Assembly: GCF_000525795.1 (NCBI RefSeq)
Contig: NZ_AOCG01000012.1
Location: forward strand, 62,001-126,000
Length of the DNA stretch: 64,000 nucleotides
DNA from: Listeria aquatica FSL S10-1188
Lineage (GTDB): Bacteria > Bacillota > Bacilli > Lactobacillales > Listeriaceae
Reading direction: 5' to 3'
A program made the position numbers and the translations under genes. Positions 1-11,430 of this stretch are shown one piece after another (within the stretch, counting starts at the first letter, position 1; each line of letters opens with the position of its first letter). The notes under the pieces are model-generated. The model was not told where the DNA came from and did no database searches. It worked only from the letters and a program-made list of their open reading frames with translations.

Positions 1-967
1 AAGAGTATTTTGCCACTAGCGGTCGCAAGATGACAGAAAATAATAAATTACAAGCCCTCGTCATTAAAGATTCCACAGTGCTAAAAAATGACTTCGGTTT
101 TGCGGCTGGGATGATGTTTACAGAGCACGAGACAAATTACATTCTTTTGCCTGGTCCCCCGTCGGAAATGAAGCCCATGTTTAAAACTTACACGAAGCCA
201 TTGCTTGCTGCTTCAATGAATGGTGACCTGATTCACTTAGAGTCTCGCATTTTGCATTTTTTTTGGTATTGGAGAATCAAATTTAGCGGATGATTTAAAT
301 GATTTGATTACAAAACAAGCCAATCCAACGATTGCAACGTATGCGTCGGATAATGAAGTCGAAATTCGTCTTACGGCAAGTGCAAAAACAAAAGCAGAAG
401 CAGAAGCTAATCAACTACTAGATGGAGTCGAAGCGGAGATAAGTGCACGTGATGGCGAATTTATTTATGGGTATGGTGATGAAACTCTAGCAGATGTCGT
501 CGTGAGAAAACTCCTTTCGCGTAAGATTACAATAGCGGCAGCAGAAAGTTTAACAGCAGGTGCCTTTCAAGCAGAACTAGGTGCGCACTCTGGCGTGTCT
601 GAAATTTTTTAAAGGTGGAATGGTGACTTACCAAACGGAGACAAAGCAGACACTTTTAGGTGTTTCCCCTGAAGTGATTGAACAGGAAGGTGTTGTTAGT
701 GCGGCTTGTGCGAAGGAGATGGCGGAAAAAATTCGTGAAAAATTTGGGACACAAATGGGCATCAGTTTTACCGGAGTAGCTGGTCCAGGAGAGCTTGAGG
801 GATATCCAGCTGGGACAGTATTTATTGGACTAAGCGTGGAAGGATTTCCGACAGAAACATTTCTATTTCACTTTGGCAGAGACCGTAACCACAACCGCGC
901 TCGTTCAGTAAAACAAGGATTCCAACTGATAAATCAATTTATTGACGAAAAATGGAAGAATGCCTAA
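1..967 (+). CDS. cinA: CinA-family protein, 5' end outside window, two frame breaks
   Basis: C-terminal part of the competence/damage-inducible protein CinA (nicotinamide-nucleotide amidase family). The visible part starts in the molybdopterin-binding-like domain (motif LLPGPPSEMKPMF near 150-185) and ends in the CinA C-terminal amidase domain (AAAESLTAGAF, then GISFTGVAGPGE). Two single-base insertions break the frame: eight T at 257-264, where seven restore HFFGIGESNLA, and six T at 605-610, where five restore EIFKGGMVTY. With both corrected the protein is continuous to the stop at 965-967. It lies upstream of recA, as in Bacillus and Listeria. The identification is firm; the breaks look like sequencing errors. 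Confidence 0.93.
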
Positions 968-1083
968 GCAAGAAACGGCAAGAAAGCCTTGTAAATTCTC
1001 GTTTTTCGCTTCAAAAAAAGGTTGGACGGATTCACTTCATCGGGCTATAATGAAAAAGAATTGAAAAGTGATTTAAAAAAATA

Positions 1084-1134
1084 CGAACATTTATTCGCTT
1101 TTTGCTTGATTATTTATTTCGAATAAGATATAGT
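1084..1134 (+). promoter_or_regulatory. recA promoter with LexA (SOS) box
   Basis: The sequence CGAACATTTATTCG at 1084-1097 differs at one position from the self-complementary Gram-positive LexA box CGAAC-N4-GTTCG. Just downstream lies TTGATT (1106-1111), a 17-base spacer and TATAGT (1129-1134), a good sigma-A promoter. The recA start is 74 bases further on. A LexA box touching the recA promoter is expected for SOS autoregulation; the match is by eye. Confidence 0.65.
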
Positions 1135-1207
1135 ATTTTTAGAGATGAAAAAAGAGAATTATTTACTACCTGCATAAACTGTAGTAGGTAATGAAGGAGG
1201 AAATAAC

Positions 1208-2257
1208 GTGAACGATCGTCAAGCGGCTTTAGATCAAGCTTTAAAATCGATTGAAAAACAATTTGGTAAAGGTTCCGTCATGAAATTAGGGGAACATAGC
1301 GATCAAAATATATCGACCATATCAAGTGGTTCGTTAGCATTAGATATTGCCCTTGGCGTAGGGGGATATCCACGTGGCCGTATTATTGAAACTTACGGTC
1401 CAGAAAGTTCTGGTAAAACAACAGTTGCGCTTCATGCAATAGCAGAAGTACAAAAACAAGGCGGTACAGCAGCTTTCATTGATGCTGAGCATGCCCTTGA
1501 CCCAACTTATGCGAAAAACTTGGGAGTGGATATTGATGAGTTGCTACTTTCGCAACCAGATACAGGGGAACAAGCCCTTGAAATTGCAGAAGCGCTTGTC
1601 CGAAGTGGTGCGATTGATATCCTAGTTATTGACTCTGTTGCAGCACTTGTACCACGAGCAGAAATTGAAGGTGAAATGGGTGATGCGCATGTTGGGTTGC
1701 AAGCCCGTTTAATGTCTCAAGCTTTGCGCAAATTATCTGGAGTTATTAATAAGTCCAAAACAATCGCGATTTTTATTAACCAAATTCGTGAAAAAGTCGG
1801 CGTGATGTTCGGTAACCCCGAAACAACACCTGGTGGTCGTGCACTTAAATTCTATTCGACAGTTCGTCTTGAAGTTCGTCGTGCAGAGCAGCTAAAGCAA
1901 GGTACTGAAGTGATGGGGAACAAAACAAAAATCAAAGTGGTAAAAAATAAAGTGGCGCCGCCATTCCGTGTGGCTGAAGTGGATATCATGTACGGAGAAG
2001 GGATTTCTCGTGAAGGTGAACTTGTTGATATGGCAGCTGAAGTGGATGTCATCAATAAGAGCGGTTCGTGGTATTCTTATAATGAAGAGCGGATTGGCCA
2101 AGGTCGCGAAAACGCGAAGCAATATTTGAAGGATCATCCGGAAATTCGCGAAGAGATTTCTAAACGAGTTCGTGAGGTTTATGAAATTGATACGAAACTT
2201 GAAGATGTTGATACACCAGATGAAACAGACGAGTTTAACTTACTTGAAGATGAATAA
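1208..2257 (+). CDS. recA: Recombinase RecA
   Basis: RecA polymerises on single-stranded DNA, drives homologous strand exchange and triggers LexA self-cleavage. The 349-residue protein is full length. Walker A is GPESSGKT at residues 64-71, Walker B is the LVIDSVAAL stretch, and the DNA-binding loop region contains MSQALRKL and INQIREKVG. The C-terminus is acidic, as usual. The start is GTG at 1208, preceded by the strong ribosome binding site GAAGGAGG at 1194-1201. The gene follows cinA after a 240-base gap that carries its own SOS-type promoter, and is closed by a hairpin terminator. Confidence 0.98.
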   Translation: MNDRQAALDQALKSIEKQFGKGSVMKLGEHSDQNISTISSGSLALDIALGVGGYPRGRIIETYGPESSGKTTVALHAIAEVQKQGGTAAFIDAEHALDPTYAKNLGVDIDELLLSQPDTGEQALEIAEALVRSGAIDILVIDSVAALVPRAEIEGEMGDAHVGLQARLMSQALRKLSGVINKSKTIAIFINQIREKVGVMFGNPETTPGGRALKFYSTVRLEVRRAEQLKQGTEVMGNKTKIKVVKNKVAPPFRVAEVDIMYGEGISREGELVDMAAEVDVINKSGSWYSYNEERIGQGRENAKQYLKDHPEIREEISKRVREVYEIDTKLEDVDTPDETDEFNLLEDE

Positions 2258-2277
2258 AAAAGATAAGGTTAGATAGA

Positions 2278-2335
2278 AAAATCGTTTTCTTGAAAGTGGA
2301 GTGAAATCCAACTTTTAAGAGAGCGTTTTTTTTCT
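2278..2335 (+). terminator. Terminator after recA
   Basis: An imperfect hairpin pairs CGTTTTCTTGAAAGT with ACTTTTAAGAGAGCG around a short GGA/TCC-closed loop and runs into eight T. It separates recA from the rny promoter. Confidence 0.75.
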
Positions 2336-2380
2336 TGATTCTAAGACGGGATTTTCTATAAGGAAAACACGAGCCTTTTC

Positions 2381-2409
2381 TTGACAATCGCTTGGAACAC
2401 CGATAGAAT
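2381..2409 (+). promoter_or_regulatory. Sigma-A promoter of rny
   Basis: Perfect TTGACA at 2381-2386, a 17-base spacer, and TAGAAT at 2404-2409. The 3' end of the recA-rny gap then forms an untranslated leader of roughly 165 bases before the rny start at 2582. No obvious riboswitch is seen in that leader. Confidence 0.8.
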
Positions 2410-2581
2410 TGAATTGTATATTTTACATTGCTGAAAAACAAAAAAGACCTTTTAAAACGTTTTTTAGTAGTAGTCAGAGTAGCACGATTGCTCTGATTAA
2501 TGATGGAAAATACACTTGTGCCATTTATTTGGCTACCGACATAATAATGACAAAAAATTGAATAGCAAAGGAGGTGTAAGG

Positions 2582-4144
2582 ATGGTTATCACAGTCGCTA
2601 TCATCTCCGGCTTGCTTTTCTTTATCGTCGGTTTAGTTGTGGGCTCTTTGATTTATAAAGCTAGTTCTGAAAAGAAGTTAGTGGCTTCACGTGGCACCGC
2701 TGAACTCATTGTTGAGGATGCAAAGAAAGAAGCAGAAACAATTAAAAAGGAAGCGATGCTTGAAGCAAAAGAAGAGAGTCATCGAGTACGTACTGAAATC
2801 GAAAATGAACTTCGTGAGCGAAGAGGAGAGTTACAAAAACAAGAAAATCGCTTATTACAAAGGGAGGAAAACCTCGACCGTAAAGATACTTCTTTAAGTA
2901 AAAGAGAAGCTACACTTGAGAAAAAAGAGGAGAATATCAGTAAACGACAACAACATATTGAAGAGAAGGAAAGCAAAATTGACGAGATGATTCAAAAAGG
3001 GCAAGATGAATTGGAACGCATTTCCGCACTTTCGAAAGATGAAGCAAAAAATATCATCCTTAACCAAGTTGAAGAGGAGCTTTCTCATGATACAGCAATC
3101 ATGGTGAAAGAATCAGAAAACAAGGCGAAAGAGGAAGCGGACAAAAAGGCGAAAAATATTCTATCACTTGCCATCCAACGTTGTGCAGCCGATCATGTTG
3201 CTGAAACGACCGTGTCAGTTGTTACTCTTCCAAACGATGAAATGAAAGGAAGAATCATTGGTCGCGAAGGACGTAACATTCGGACGCTTGAAACGCTTAC
3301 GGGGATTGATTTGATCATTGATGATACGCCTGAAGCCGTTATTCTTTCTGGATTTGATCCAATCCGCCGGGAAATTGCTCGGATTGCGCTCGAAAAATTA
3401 GTGCAAGATGGACGGATTCACCCAGCGAGAATTGAAGAAATGGTTGACAAGGCTCGTAAAGAAGTTGATGAGCATATCCGCGAAGTTGGAGAGCAAGCAA
3501 CATTTGAAGTGGGCATCCACTCGCTGCACCCTGATCTGATAAAAATTCTTGGCCGTTTGCGCTATCGTACAAGTTACGGACAAAATGTCTTAAACCACTC
3601 ACTAGAAGTGGCAAAACTTGCAGGAATACTCGCAGGAGAACTTGGCGAAGATGTGACACTTGCAAAACGAGCAGGTCTTTTGCATGATATTGGGAAGGCA
3701 ATTGACCATGAAATTGAAGGCAGTCACGTTGAAATTGGTGTGGAACTCGCTACAAAATACAAAGAAAATGAAGTAGTGATTAATAGTATTGCTTCCCACC
3801 ATGGGGATACAGAACCAACTTCTGTTATCGCTGTTTTAGTTGCTGCTGCAGATGCACTTTCTGCGGCTCGGCCTGGTGCGCGTAGTGAAACGCTTGAAAA
3901 CTATATCAGACGACTAGAAAAACTAGAAGAAATTTCAGAGTCCTATGAGGGCGTCGAAAAATCTTATGCGATTCAAGCTGGTCGTGAAGTACGGATTATG
4001 GTTGAACCCGATGAGATTGATGATCTTGCTTCGTACCGCTTAGCGAGAGATATTCGGAAGCGTATTGAAGAGGAGCTGGATTACCCTGGTCACATCAAAG
4101 TAACGGTTATTCGTGAAACGAGAGCTGTTGAATACGCAAAATAA
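2582..4144 (+). CDS. rny: Ribonuclease Y
   Basis: RNase Y is a membrane-anchored endoribonuclease that starts bulk and regulatory mRNA decay in Firmicutes. The 520-residue protein has an N-terminal membrane helix (residues about 4-25), a long charged coiled coil (about 30-200), a KH RNA-binding domain ([15 protein letters not shown]) and an HD phosphohydrolase domain ([12 protein letters not shown] with a later ASHHGD). The start is the ATG at 2582 directly behind AAAGGAGGTG; an in-frame ATG at 2516 has no such site. It has its own promoter and is followed by a terminator. The gene that usually follows in Listeria is not here. Confidence 0.97.
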   Translation: MVITVAIISGLLFFIVGLVVGSLIYKASSEKKLVASRGTAELIVEDAKKEAETIKKEAMLEAKEESHRVRTEIENELRERRGELQKQENRLLQREENLDRKDTSLSKREATLEKKEENISKRQQHIEEKESKIDEMIQKGQDELERISALSKDEAKNIILNQVEEELSHDTAIMVKESENKAKEEADKKAKNILSLAIQRCAADHVAETTVSVVTLPNDEMKGRIIGREGRNIRTLETLTGIDLIIDDTPEAVILSGFDPIRREIARIALEKLVQDGRIHPARIEEMVDKARKEVDEHIREVGEQATFEVGIHSLHPDLIKILGRLRYRTSYGQNVLNHSLEVAKLAGILAGELGEDVTLAKRAGLLHDIGKAIDHEIEGSHVEIGVELATKYKENEVVINSIASHHGDTEPTSVIAVLVAAADALSAARPGARSETLENYIRRLEKLEEISESYEGVEKSYAIQAGREVRIMVEPDEIDDLASYRLARDIRKRIEEELDYPGHIKVTVIRETRAVEYAK

Positions 4145-4150
4145 GAAGTA

Positions 4151-4183
4151 GTTACCCGCGAATTTTATTTCGCGGGTTTTTCT
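4151..4183 (+). terminator. Terminator after rny
   Basis: Perfect stem ACCCGCGAA / TTCGCGGGT around the loop TTTTAT, followed by a T-rich tract. Confidence 0.85.
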
Positions 4184-4259
4184 TTGTGTGAAAACCAGGA
4201 CCTTGCGATTCCTACTTATTTCAGTTACACTTTTATTAGAAAAGGAGTGGTGACAGGTT

Positions 4260-4985
4260 ATGGCAGGACATTCAAAATGGAAAAACATTCAAGGTAGAAA
4301 AAATGCTCAAGATTCAAAGCGAGCTAAGGTTTTTCAAAAGTTAGCAAAAGAAATTTACATGGCAGCAAAAAGCGGTCCGGACCCAAGCTTGAATCCGGCA
4401 CTCCGACTTGTTGTTGATAAAGCAAAAGCTGCTAATATGCCTAATGATAATGTGAAACGTGCTATTCAAAAAGCAGCTGGAAATAATGATGCTGAAAATT
4501 ATGATGAGGTTTCTTATGAAGGATACGGACCAGGAGGAATTGCTGTCCTTGTGCACGCGCTTACGGATAATAAAAATAGAACGGCAACCAATGTACGAGT
4601 TGCTTTTAATAAAAATGGTGGAAGTCTTGGCGAAACTGGGAGCGTCGCTTACATGTTTGAGCGGAAGGGCTATCTTGTTATAGAGCGTGAAGGGTTAGAT
4701 GTAACTGAAGATGATTTTATGCTCCAAGCTATTGAAGCTGGTGCATCTGATGTAGAGAGTAGTGCAGAAGCTTTTGAAGTTTATACGGAACCTGCAGATT
4801 TTACGAGTGTTAAGGATGCTTTGAGTGAGGATGGGTACGAATTTGCTGCAGCGGAATTGAGTATGATTCCTTCTGTTTATAATGAAGTTCCTGAAGGTAA
4901 GGAAGCTCAATTTGAAAAGATGATGGATGCGCTTTTGGATGATGACGATGTGCAAGAAGTGTATACGAATGCAAAAGAAGGATAA
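4260..4985 (+). CDS. YebC/PmpR (TACO1) family protein
   Basis: A 241-residue, full-length member of the YebC/TACO1 family. Members have been described as transcriptional regulators (PmpR) and as ribosome-associated factors that help translate difficult stretches. The signature N-terminus [18 protein letters not shown], the following [13 protein letters not shown] and the central [15 protein letters not shown] are present, with the acidic C-terminal third typical of the family. The ATG at 4260 has the upstream site AAAGGAGTGG. The gene stands alone between two terminators. The family assignment is firm; which of the two roles applies cannot be read from the sequence. Confidence 0.93.
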   Translation: MAGHSKWKNIQGRKNAQDSKRAKVFQKLAKEIYMAAKSGPDPSLNPALRLVVDKAKAANMPNDNVKRAIQKAAGNNDAENYDEVSYEGYGPGGIAVLVHALTDNKNRTATNVRVAFNKNGGSLGETGSVAYMFERKGYLVIEREGLDVTEDDFMLQAIEAGASDVESSAEAFEVYTEPADFTSVKDALSEDGYEFAAAELSMIPSVYNEVPEGKEAQFEKMMDALLDDDDVQEVYTNAKEG

Positions 4986-5025
4986 TAAAAAGCGCCTTGC
5001 TTATTTACAAGTAAGGCGTTTTTAG
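4986..5025 (+). terminator. Terminator after yebC
   Basis: Stem AAAGCGCCTTGCTT / AAGTAAGGCGTTTTT with small mismatches and a T run. Confidence 0.8.
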
Positions 5026-5041
5026 ATGGAGGGCTGGCGAA

Positions 5042-6389
5042 ATGGAATATTCGGAAATTGTGCGGAGACAAAAAGAATATTTTGCAGGAAATGCTACGAA
5101 GACGCTTGAGCATCGTTTGGAAACGCTTCGGCTGCTTGAAGGGCTGTTAAAGAAAAATGAGGCGCATTTTTTAGAAGCGTTAGAGGCAGACCTTGGCAAA
5201 AGTGCTGACGAAGCTTTTATGACGGAAATTGGCATTGTTTATGAAGAAATTCGGTTTATGAAGCGTCACTTGAAAAAATGGATGAAAGCGAAATCTGTGA
5301 AGACTGCAATGACCCATCTTGCTTCGAAAGCGTGGACCATCCATGAACCTTACGGGGCTGTGCTTGTGATTTCACCTTGGAATTATCCCTATCAACTTGC
5401 GTTAACGCCGCTAATCGGAGCTATCGCGAGTGGCAATACTGTGGTTTTAAAGCCTTCTGAGCTTGCTCCGAAAACATCGGATATGCTTTTTCAAGTATTA
5501 TCTAAGTTTCGTGAAGAGATTATCGCGGTGGTTTTAGGAGATGCTCTTCAAACCACTAAGCTTTTACAGGAGCCGTTTGACTATTGTTTTTTTTACGGGT
5601 TCGAGTCGTGTTGGTAAGCTCATCATGGGGCAAGTAGCCGAGCAGCTTATGCCAGTAACACTTGAACTTGGTGGGAAGAGCCCGCTGATTGTTTCAAAAG
5701 ATGCGGATTTAAAGCTCGCAGCAAAACGTGTGGCTTTTGGAAAATGGTTGAATGCTGGGCAGACGTGTATTGCCCCTGATTACGCATTTGTGGATCAACA
5801 AGTTTATGACCAGTTTAAGCAAGAACTTATCATAGCCATTCGCGAACTTTATGGGGAAAATCCGCTTGAAAATAAGAACTATGGGCGGATTGTTAATCAG
5901 GCTCATTTTAAGCGGCTTCGAAGTTACGTAGATGGGATTCAAATGGATGAGCAGACACTAAAAATGGCTCCATTTCTGTTGGAAAATCCTGATCCGGATA
6001 GTTCTGTCATGCAAGAGGAAATTTTTGGTCCAATTTTGCCTCTTTATTCGTATCAAAATCTAGAGGATGTTCTTCGGTTTATTAAGGAACGTCCGAAACC
6101 TTTAGCGCTTTATTTATTCACGAAAAATCGTGAATTAGAACGAAAGGTGTTATTTGAAACGTCATCTGGTAGTGTTTGTGTGAACGATACGCTGATGCAA
6201 ATTTCCACGCCTTATTTACCATTTGGTGGTGTGGGTGCGAGCGGCATGGGAAGTTACCATGGATACCAGAGTTTTGAAACGTTTTCTCATCAAAAAAGTG
6301 TTCTGAGGCAACCTAATTGGTTAGATTTTGGATTTCGATATCCTAGTTCAAAGTGGCGAGGGAAATTTTTACGTCTGATTTTCAAATGA
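5042..6389 (+). CDS. Class 3-type aldehyde dehydrogenase, one frame break
   Basis: NAD(P)-dependent oxidation of aldehydes to acids; the substrate cannot be predicted. About 448 residues after correction, the size of the short class 3 / YwdH-like enzymes. Visible motifs are the cofactor-binding SPWNYPYQL and KPSELAPKTSD, the general-base glutamate in LELGGKSPLIV, the catalytic cysteine in NAGQTCIAPDY, and the C-terminal PFGGVGASGMG. Eight T at 5587-5594 shift the frame; seven restore CFFTGSSRVGK. The start is ATG 5042 with GGAGGG upstream. It sits alone between yebC and ruvA. In L. monocytogenes I recall a different metabolic gene beside yebC, so this may be a lineage-specific position. Confidence 0.9.
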
Positions 6390-6559
6390 GAAAATGGGGT
6401 TCTTGCGCGGGGCGCTCGCTTTTTTGTACAATGAAAAGGTGAAACCGTTTAAGGGCTTTAAGTAGCGGAAGGGAGCTTGCGGGTTCTTGCGAAAGTAGCA
6501 CGAATGTTCGACTTGTGCTATTATTGTTTTTAACGGTACTTTAGAAGGGACGAAATCAT

Positions 6560-7162
6560 GTGTACGATTATATTAAGGGAACTATTACGGCGGTAACGCC
6601 TGAGTATATTGTCGTAGAGGCAGGGCAGATTGGTTATAGCATCATTACGGGGAATCCGTTTTCCTTCTCTGCGCTTGAAGGTAAGGAAACAAAGGTTTAT
6701 TTGTATCAAAATGTACGAGAAGATAGTTTAACGCTGTTTGGCTTTAAAACGCTTGAGGAGCGGTTTTTATTTAAAAAGCTATTAAGTGTTTCTGGCATTG
6801 GCCCGAAAAGTGCGCTTGCGATCGTTGCTTCAGGAGATGCGGCCAAACTAATTTCTGCGATTGAAGCGGAAGATGATGTTTTCTTAACGAAATTCCCAAG
6901 TGTTGGTAAGAAAACGGCAAGGCAAATCATCCTCGATTTAAAAGGAAAACTGGGTGATGTAGCGGTAAACGAAATTCATATCGAACCGGTGAAGCAAGAA
7001 CTAACGGACGGGCTTTCGCCAGAACTTGAAGAAGCTTTGCTTGCGCTCCAGGCGCTTGGTTATAGTGACCGGGAGCTTAAGAAAGTGCTACCAAAATTGA
7101 AAGAAGAAAAACTCTCAAGCGATGAAGCGATTAAACTTGCGCTTCGCTTGATGACCAGTTAG
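6560..7162 (+). CDS. ruvA: Holliday junction DNA helicase subunit RuvA
   Basis: RuvA binds four-way junctions and loads the RuvB motor for branch migration. The 200-residue protein has the N-terminal OB-fold ([12 protein letters not shown]), two helix-hairpin-helix motifs ([15 protein letters not shown] and [14 protein letters not shown]) and the C-terminal RuvB-binding helices ([13 protein letters not shown]). The start is GTG at 6560, which shares its first base with the end of an out-of-frame ATG; the upstream site is AGAAGGGA. It forms an operon with ruvB 11 bases downstream and then queA. Confidence 0.97.
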   Translation: MYDYIKGTITAVTPEYIVVEAGQIGYSIITGNPFSFSALEGKETKVYLYQNVREDSLTLFGFKTLEERFLFKKLLSVSGIGPKSALAIVASGDAAKLISAIEAEDDVFLTKFPSVGKKTARQIILDLKGKLGDVAVNEIHIEPVKQELTDGLSPELEEALLALQALGYSDRELKKVLPKLKEEKLSSDEAIKLALRLMTS

Positions 7163-7173
7163 GAGGCTAAAAA

Positions 7174-8181
7174 GTGGAAGATCGGATTGTTTCGTCAGAA
7201 AATGTGAATCAGGAAGAGATTTCGTTTGAAACGAGCCTAAGGCCACAACTTCTTACTGAATATATCGGTCAAGATAAAGTCAAACAAAACTTGGCGATTT
7301 TTATTGAAGCTGCTAGGCAACGTGAGGAAGCCTTAGATCATGTGCTTCTTTATGGACCTCCTGGACTTGGGAAAACGACTCTTGCGATGGTGATTGCAAA
7401 TGAACTTGGAACAAATATTAGAACGACAAGTGGGCCGGCAATTGAACGGCCAGGAGACCTTGCTACGATTTTAACAGCTCTAGAACCAGGCGATGTTTTA
7501 TTCATTGATGAAATTCATCGACTTTCAAAAGCGGTTGAAGAAATCCTTTACCCTGCCATGGAAGACTATTGTTTAGATATCGTGATCGGGACAGGACCCA
7601 CTGCTAAATCTGTCCGACTGGATTTGCCACCATTTACACTAATTGGAGCGACAACGCGTGCAGGTCAGCTTTCTGCGCCGCTCCGCGATCGTTTTGGCGT
7701 CGTGGATCATCTGGAATTTTATACAGAAAATCAGCTTGAGGATATTGTGGTTCGTACAGCCAAGATTTTGTCGACAGAAATTAATCATGGCGGGGCGCTT
7801 GAAATTGCAAGACGGTCACGGGGAACCCCGCGTATTGCTAATCGGCTGTTAAAGCGTGTCCGAGATTTTGCCCAAGTAAAAGGAAACGGTCTTGTTGATT
7901 TTGCAATTGCAGAGGAAGCCTTGACACTTCTTCGGGTGGATCCGCGCGGGCTTGATACGATTGACCAGAGGTTGCTTGAAACGATTATTCGTTCTTTTCG
8001 CGGGGGGCCTGTTGGGCTTGATACGATTTCTGCGAGTATTGGTGAGGAACGAGAAACGATTGAAGACATGCATGAACCTTATTTACTTCAAATCGGTTTT
8101 TTACAGCGAACGCCGCGTGGACGACTAGCAACGTCGCTTGCTTATAAACATTTAGGAATGGAAGAAAAGGGTGCTGAATAG
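7174..8181 (+). CDS. ruvB: Holliday junction branch migration ATPase RuvB
   Basis: The hexameric AAA+ motor of the RuvABC branch migration complex, 335 residues and full length. Walker A is GPPGLGKT at residues 61-68, Walker B is LFIDEIHRL, sensor 1 lies in [10 protein letters not shown] and the arginine finger in PLRDRFG; the C-terminal winged helix ends the protein. GTG start at 7174 behind AGGAGG. The stop abuts the queA ATG directly, so translation of the two is probably coupled. Confidence 0.98.
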   Translation: MEDRIVSSENVNQEEISFETSLRPQLLTEYIGQDKVKQNLAIFIEAARQREEALDHVLLYGPPGLGKTTLAMVIANELGTNIRTTSGPAIERPGDLATILTALEPGDVLFIDEIHRLSKAVEEILYPAMEDYCLDIVIGTGPTAKSVRLDLPPFTLIGATTRAGQLSAPLRDRFGVVDHLEFYTENQLEDIVVRTAKILSTEINHGGALEIARRSRGTPRIANRLLKRVRDFAQVKGNGLVDFAIAEEALTLLRVDPRGLDTIDQRLLETIIRSFRGGPVGLDTISASIGEERETIEDMHEPYLLQIGFLQRTPRGRLATSLAYKHLGMEEKGAE

Positions 8182-9210
8182 ATGAAAGTAGAAGATTTTG
8201 ATTTTGACTTGCCTGAGGAATTGATTGCGCAAACTCCACTGCTTGACCGAACTGCAAGTCGCTTAATGCTTGTGGATAAAGAAACCGGCGAATTAAAAGA
8301 TGACACCTTTAAAGCCATTGTTTCGGAATTACACACAGGTGACGCGCTTGTGTTAAATGATACGAGAGTTTTACCAGCACGGTTACACGGGATTAAAGAA
8401 GAAACAGGAGCTCATATTGAAGTGCTCTTGCTCAAGCAGCAAGAAGGAAATGCTTGGGAAACGCTCGTGAAACCTGCTAAGCGAATTCGCAAGGGAGCGA
8501 AGATTAGGTTTGGGGATGGTGAACTTGAAGCGGTTTGTCTCGAAGAATTAGAACACGGTGGACGAATTTTAGAGTTTCATTATCAAGGGATTTTTTATGA
8601 AATCTTGGAACAACTTGGGGAAATGCCACTTCCGCCATATATTAAAGAGCAACTAGAGGATGGAGATCGCTATCAAACGGTCTATGCAAAAGAAAATGGC
8701 TCGGCTGCGGCTCCCACTGCTGGACTGCATTTTACTGAGGAGTTGTTGGATGAAATTAAAGCGAAAGGTGTCAAAGTTTGTTTTTTAACACTTCACGTGG
8801 GGCTTGGAACCTTTCGTCCTGTCGACGTTGAGGATACCGAAAATCATAAGATGCATTCGGAATTTTATCGCTTAACGGAAGAAACAGCTGCTATTTTAAA
8901 TGAAGTGAAACAAAATGGGGGTCGAATTGTTGCAGTTGGAACGACTTCGATTCGCACACTTGAAACGATTGCATCAAAATTTGATGGGCGTCTTCAAGCT
9001 GATTCGGGCTGGACGGATATTTTTATTTCGCCGGGGTATACATTTAAAGCTGTAGATGCCTTAATTACGAATTTCCATCTGCCTAAATCTACTTTAATCA
9101 TGCTTGTTTCTGCGCTTGCATCACGAGAAATTATTTTAAAAGCTTATGCACATGCTGTAAGTGAACGATACCGTTTCTTTAGTTTCGGTGATGCCATGTT
9201 TATTCATTAA
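8182..9210 (+). CDS. queA: S-adenosylmethionine:tRNA ribosyltransferase-isomerase QueA
   Basis: Transfers the ribosyl part of SAM to preQ1 in tRNA, giving epoxyqueuosine at wobble position 34. The 342-residue protein shows the family motifs [11 protein letters not shown] at the N-terminus, [21 protein letters not shown]-like [12 protein letters not shown], and [10 protein letters not shown]. Its ATG follows the ruvB stop without a gap. tgt, which makes the preceding step, is the next gene, so the two queuosine enzymes are adjacent but separated by a probable terminator. Confidence 0.97.
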   Translation: MKVEDFDFDLPEELIAQTPLLDRTASRLMLVDKETGELKDDTFKAIVSELHTGDALVLNDTRVLPARLHGIKEETGAHIEVLLLKQQEGNAWETLVKPAKRIRKGAKIRFGDGELEAVCLEELEHGGRILEFHYQGIFYEILEQLGEMPLPPYIKEQLEDGDRYQTVYAKENGSAAAPTAGLHFTEELLDEIKAKGVKVCFLTLHVGLGTFRPVDVEDTENHKMHSEFYRLTEETAAILNEVKQNGGRIVAVGTTSIRTLETIASKFDGRLQADSGWTDIFISPGYTFKAVDALITNFHLPKSTLIMLVSALASREIILKAYAHAVSERYRFFSFGDAMFIH

Positions 9211-9266
9211 GGAAGAGAAAAGAGGATTTTTTTCTGAAAAGGCTTGAGTTCTCTCTTTTTTTTTCG
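9211..9266 (+). terminator. Probable terminator between queA and tgt
   Basis: GAAGAGAAAAGAGG and TTCTCTC can pair imperfectly ahead of nine T. The stem is weaker than the other terminators here, and read-through into tgt is plausible. Confidence 0.5.
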
Positions 9267-9287
9267 TTATGCTATTCAGTAGAGTAA

Positions 9288-10445
<1,158 letters not shown>

Positions 10446-10483
10446 TAAATTTATTTGGATATCTTGAGAGGAGCTGAAAGTCT

Positions 10484-10819
10484 TTGAACGGTTTATTAAC
10501 ATTTCTTCCAATTATCTTGATGATTGTTTTGTTCTACTTCTTACTTATCAGACCACAACAAAAGCGTCAAAAAGAAGTTGCGAATATGCAAAACAGTCTT
10601 TCTAAGGGAGACAAAATCATCACAATTGGTGGTTTACATGGGGTTGTCGATGCAATTGAAGAGGGTATCGTCATCTTGAAATGCGGGAATGCCAAATTAA
10701 CATTTGATCGCAATGCGATTCGTACGGTTCTTGAAAAAGGAAGTACAGTTGCTGCAGAACCTGCTGCACCAAAAGCTACAGAAGAAGTTTCTGAAGACGC
10801 AAAAGAAGAAAATAAATAA
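10484..10819 (+). CDS. yajC: Preprotein translocase accessory subunit YajC
   Basis: Small membrane partner of the Sec translocon and SecDF. The 111 residues include one N-terminal membrane helix (about residues 3-22) followed by the family signature RPQQKRQKE, the KGDKIITIGGLHGVV segment, and an Ala/Glu-rich tail. The start is TTG at 10484 behind GAGAGGAGC. Its position between tgt and secDF is conserved in Bacilli. Confidence 0.96.
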   Translation: MNGLLTFLPIILMIVLFYFLLIRPQQKRQKEVANMQNSLSKGDKIITIGGLHGVVDAIEEGIVILKCGNAKLTFDRNAIRTVLEKGSTVAAEPAAPKATEEVSEDAKEENK

Positions 10820-10822
10820 AAA

Positions 10823-10861
10823 AATCAACCGCTCTCAAGTCTATTGGAGCGGTTTTTTTTG
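10823..10861 (+). terminator. Terminator after yajC
   Basis: Stem AACCGCTC / GGAGCGGTT with an 11-base loop and a run of eight T. Confidence 0.9.
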
Positions 10862-10966
10862 TATTTAAATGTGTCAATTTAGTGGTATTTTTGCATTTCC
10901 ACTTTTCATTTAGCCGAGTTTTAGATAGAATAAGGATAGTTGATTGTAAAGTGGGAGGGGAGTAAA

Positions 10967-11377
10967 ATGAAAACACTTGAAGAATGGTATGATTTATTAA
11001 CGCCAGCCATCTCCATTAGAGTTAAGGACTTTCATCTCTTGGGCTACCGGGAAATTAAACCGGAACACATTTGGGATTTCCTGACCGATGTGAAGTGGGT
11101 CGAGAAGCCTTCTCCGAATTTGCATGAGCGCGTGAATGATATTATGCAAATGAACATTGGACAATTAATGGAATTTATTACAAAGGAATCAAAAAGACCA
11201 GAAGAAAATACGCACACACTTGATCAAGCACTTGTAGAGGAAGTTCTTCAAAATACGAATGAAGCCGAAGCGCATGAAGAACGGGATTCCGTTCAAGATT
11301 CTTTTTCTGTTGAAGACGAATCTAAAGAACAGTATCAAGAAGAAAGCAAAATAGAGGATACAACAGAAGAAAAGTAA
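10967..11377 (+). CDS. comN: ComN-family post-transcriptional regulator
   Basis: The first 70 residues (TLEEWYDLLTPAISIRVKDF, then IKPEHIWDFLTDVKW) match the small ComN/YrzD family, which in B. subtilis controls comE mRNA after transcription. The remaining half is low-complexity and acidic (Glu/Gln/Ser-rich), which is longer than in B. subtilis. Total 136 residues from ATG 10967, which has GGGAGGGG upstream; an in-frame ATG at 10940 lacks one. The place between yajC and secDF is the conserved comN position. The comE operon, its likely target, is in this same window at 59658-63192. Confidence 0.8.
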   Translation: MKTLEEWYDLLTPAISIRVKDFHLLGYREIKPEHIWDFLTDVKWVEKPSPNLHERVNDIMQMNIGQLMEFITKESKRPEENTHTLDQALVEEVLQNTNEAEAHEERDSVQDSFSVEDESKEQYQEESKIEDTTEEK

Positions 11378-11430
11378 GTATCGCCTGCGTGCAGTGTTAA
11401 TGGTTTTGATGAGGGAGGAAAAAAGCAAAA

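Noticed and set aside
6500-6511. CGAATGTTCG upstream of ruvA as a LexA box
   Set aside because: The two half-sites lack the four-base spacer of the Firmicute LexA box, so it does not fit the consensus. The inverted repeat is noted as a separate low-interest finding.
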